Positions 21,870 through 23,329 of a stretch of DNA of 23,329 nucleotides are shown piece after piece (within the stretch, counting starts at the first letter, position 1; each line of letters starts with the position of its first letter). Both the position numbers and the translations under genes were made by a program. The stretch is from Bacillota bacterium (lineage in GTDB: Bacteria; Bacillota; Clostridia; Oscillospirales; Ruminococcaceae). The notes below the pieces were generated by a model. It ran no database searches. It saw only the letters and a program-made list of their open reading frames with translations, and was not told the DNA's origin. The stretch lies in NCBI GenBank assembly GCA_023415575.1, contig JAEZKF010000050.1:1-23329 (forward strand). Direction: 5' to 3'.

Positions 21870-21991
21870 GAAATGACCTACTTTGTGCATAAAGCTTAAT
21901 TTCGCTAAAATAACCGTTTCGATGCGCAGAAGGATAACCAAATCAGCCTTTGATTTCGTTCTGCCAAGCGTTTTATATATGGAGGCCTACC

Positions 21992-23200
21992 ATGAAACTT
22001 AAAGCGAGACACAGGATTGCCATGGCAGTCCTTCGGCCGTTTGTATGGCTATATTGCAGACTGGTGCTAAACCTCAGACTGCCCACGGCAAGTGAGCGAA
22101 AACAGATTCCGTCACCCTGCTTTGTGGTGGCAAACCACAACAGCGACCTTGACCCTCTGTTTGTCTCGCTGTGCATGCCGTCGCCAGTATTTTTTGTGGC
22201 AAGCGACCACCTGTTTAGACTTGGCTTTATCAGCAAGATTATTAAATACTTCTTCTCACCCATTCCAAAGCTCAAATCAACCAGTGACATCAAAACCATC
22301 CGCGACATCCTCTCGGCCCTGCGCTCGGGGGCAAGTGCCGGCGTTTTCCCGGAGGGCAACCGCTCGTGGGATGGCGAGACTGAGGACTTTTCCCCTGCCA
22401 TCGGTAAGCTTTTGCATCATCTGCAGGTTCCGATTGTGGTGTTTCGCATCCACGGCGCTTACATGGCCTTCCCGCGATGGGGGGATAAGATGCGGCGCGG
22501 CCAGATTGAGTGCCGTTTGGTTCGCATCCTCATGCCCGAGGAGGTTAAGCGGATGGATGTAGAGGAGCTGACCGCTCTCGTCCGCCGCGACCTTTGGGTG
22601 GACGCAAAGGAGGACCAACGTCAGCACCGCATCCGTTTTGCGGGCAGCAACCTCGCCCAGAGCATTGAAACAGTCCTGTATGCCTGCCCCAAGTGCGGCG
22701 GCTTTGCCACCATACGGTCAAGGGGCAGCGAGGCCTATTGTGACTGCGGCCTGCGCTTTTCCTATGACGAGCTCGGCGAGCTGCACGGGGCGCCCTATAG
22801 CAGCATCGCCGAATGGAACCGTTGGCAGACGCAGCAGCTGTATCAGCATCTTGTGGCCCTGCTGCAGAACAACCACGACGCCCCCATCTTCAGCGATGAG
22901 GGTCAGACGCTGCATTCCTTTCAGCGCGCCCGTCGTACCCGCTTAATCGATAAGGGCAGGTTTTGCATCTACCTTGACCGCTTTGTGTTTGAGGGGGAGA
23001 ATCAAACGCTTGAGTTTCCTTTCTCGTCGGTCACGCGCGTAGAGATATGGGGCAGGCTGACCCTGCAGTTTTCCACGGCTGACGGCCAGCACTATGAGGT
23101 TAAAAGTAAGCGGATTCGCAGTGCATATAAATACCAGCAGGCTTACAACCTTCTCGCGCGCATACGCGGCGAAATGCTTGTGAACACAACCGCCGACTGA
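21992..23200 (+). CDS. PlsC-type lysophospholipid acyltransferase with zinc-ribbon-like C-terminal extension
   Basis: This is predicted to transfer an acyl chain to lysophosphatidic acid or another lysolipid at the inner membrane. The 402-aa protein has a hydrophobic N-terminal segment (about 10-30), then the catalytic HX4D motif NHNSDLD (His49, Asp54), FPEGNRS (119-125) and VPIVVFRIHGAY (146-157), all of the PlsC family. Single-domain PlsC proteins are about 200-250 aa. Here residues 231-252 form a CPKCG ... CDCG zinc-ribbon-like knuckle, followed by about 150 residues with a beta-rich end (FPFSSVTRVEIWGRLTLQF). The extension is not a domain I can name. The frame is open to 21950, but GGAGG at 21981-21985 fixes the ATG at 21992. 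Confidence 0.88.
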   Translation: MKLKARHRIAMAVLRPFVWLYCRLVLNLRLPTASERKQIPSPCFVVANHNSDLDPLFVSLCMPSPVFFVASDHLFRLGFISKIIKYFFSPIPKLKSTSDIKTIRDILSALRSGASAGVFPEGNRSWDGETEDFSPAIGKLLHHLQVPIVVFRIHGAYMAFPRWGDKMRRGQIECRLVRILMPEEVKRMDVEELTALVRRDLWVDAKEDQRQHRIRFAGSNLAQSIETVLYACPKCGGFATIRSRGSEAYCDCGLRFSYDELGELHGAPYSSIAEWNRWQTQQLYQHLVALLQNNHDAPIFSDEGQTLHSFQRARRTRLIDKGRFCIYLDRFVFEGENQTLEFPFSSVTRVEIWGRLTLQFSTADGQHYEVKSKRIRSAYKYQQAYNLLARIRGEMLVNTTAD

Positions 23201-23273
23201 TACAAAAGTCCAATGGTGCTAAGTCAATAGGGAGAGCAAGGAAAAATTCAAGAAAAATCAGTAAAAAGCTACC

Positions 23274-23329
23274 ATGCGCGATAAAAACGGCAGCACCAAT
23301 CTAAGCCCTGCCCGGAAAGCTTTCAAAAA
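23274..23329 (+). CDS. Possible start of a further ORF, cut by the window end
   Basis: An ATG at 23274 opens 18 codons (MRDKNGSTNLSPARKAFK) without a stop before the window ends. The nearest purine-rich sequence, AAAAAG, is a poor ribosome binding site. It could be a true gene start or chance. Confidence 0.25.
   Translation, partial: MRDKNGSTNLSPARKAFK

Noticed and set aside
23211..23300. TGGTGCT ... AGCACCA as a terminator of the acyltransferase gene
   Set aside because: The arms are more than 60 bases apart with no T-run after them, so no intrinsic terminator can be supported before the window ends.

Overview
The window looks like chromosomal DNA of a Gram-positive, low-to-medium GC Firmicute, most likely an anaerobic member of the Clostridia. 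The basis is strong AGGAGG-type ribosome binding sites, a GTG and a TTG start, CCA-ending tRNA genes, sigma-A-like promoters (several with an extended TGn -10), a lipoprotein with a Ser-rich wall-spanning linker, and protein families usual for gut or sediment Clostridia. This assignment is inference. I see no phage, integrase, transposase or CRISPR array. The most foreign-looking gene is an AT-rich xylanase.

Layout. (1) 1-560: a cluster of five tRNA genes (Asn, a CAT tRNA, Trp, Asp, Thr) ending in a strong terminator. (2) 768-2147: an Na+-coupled amino acid transporter of the NSS family. (3) 2497-5178: archaeal-type cofactor-independent phosphoglycerate mutase followed by a PepD-like dipeptidase. 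(4) 5408-7205: a polysaccharide flippase and an ACT-domain protein behind a structured leader, closed by a bidirectional terminator shared with a flavin-reductase gene on the other strand. (5) 8089-9128: a GlsB/YeaQ stress membrane protein and a lipoprotein with a C-terminal Cys/His metal-site motif. (6) 9308-12141, minus strand: a GH10 xylanase, a small membrane protein with a VOC protein, and two tRNA-Ser genes.

(7) 12480-16789: a potABCD polyamine ABC importer operon with a good promoter, a leader of about 215 nt with mutually exclusive stems, a PotC/PotD stop-start overlap, and a PotD that appears anchored by a C-terminal membrane helix. (8) 16830-19294: a membrane-bound c-di-GMP phosphodiesterase with a degenerate GGDEF and an intact EAL domain. 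(9) 19271-21769, minus strand: a two-gene PLP operon for sulfur amino acid metabolism (transsulfuration enzyme, then MalY/PatB lyase). It is preceded by a 24-codon leader ORF whose stop codon touches the next gene's Shine-Dalgarno sequence and whose own Shine-Dalgarno lies in a hairpin. (10) 21841-23329: a PlsC-type acyltransferase with a zinc-ribbon-like extension, then the possible start of one more ORF.

The best candidates for undescribed biology are post-transcriptional: the leader peptide upstream of the sulfur amino acid operon, the leader of potABCD, and the hairpin leader of the flippase operon. All are predictions from sequence inspection without folding software or database comparison.
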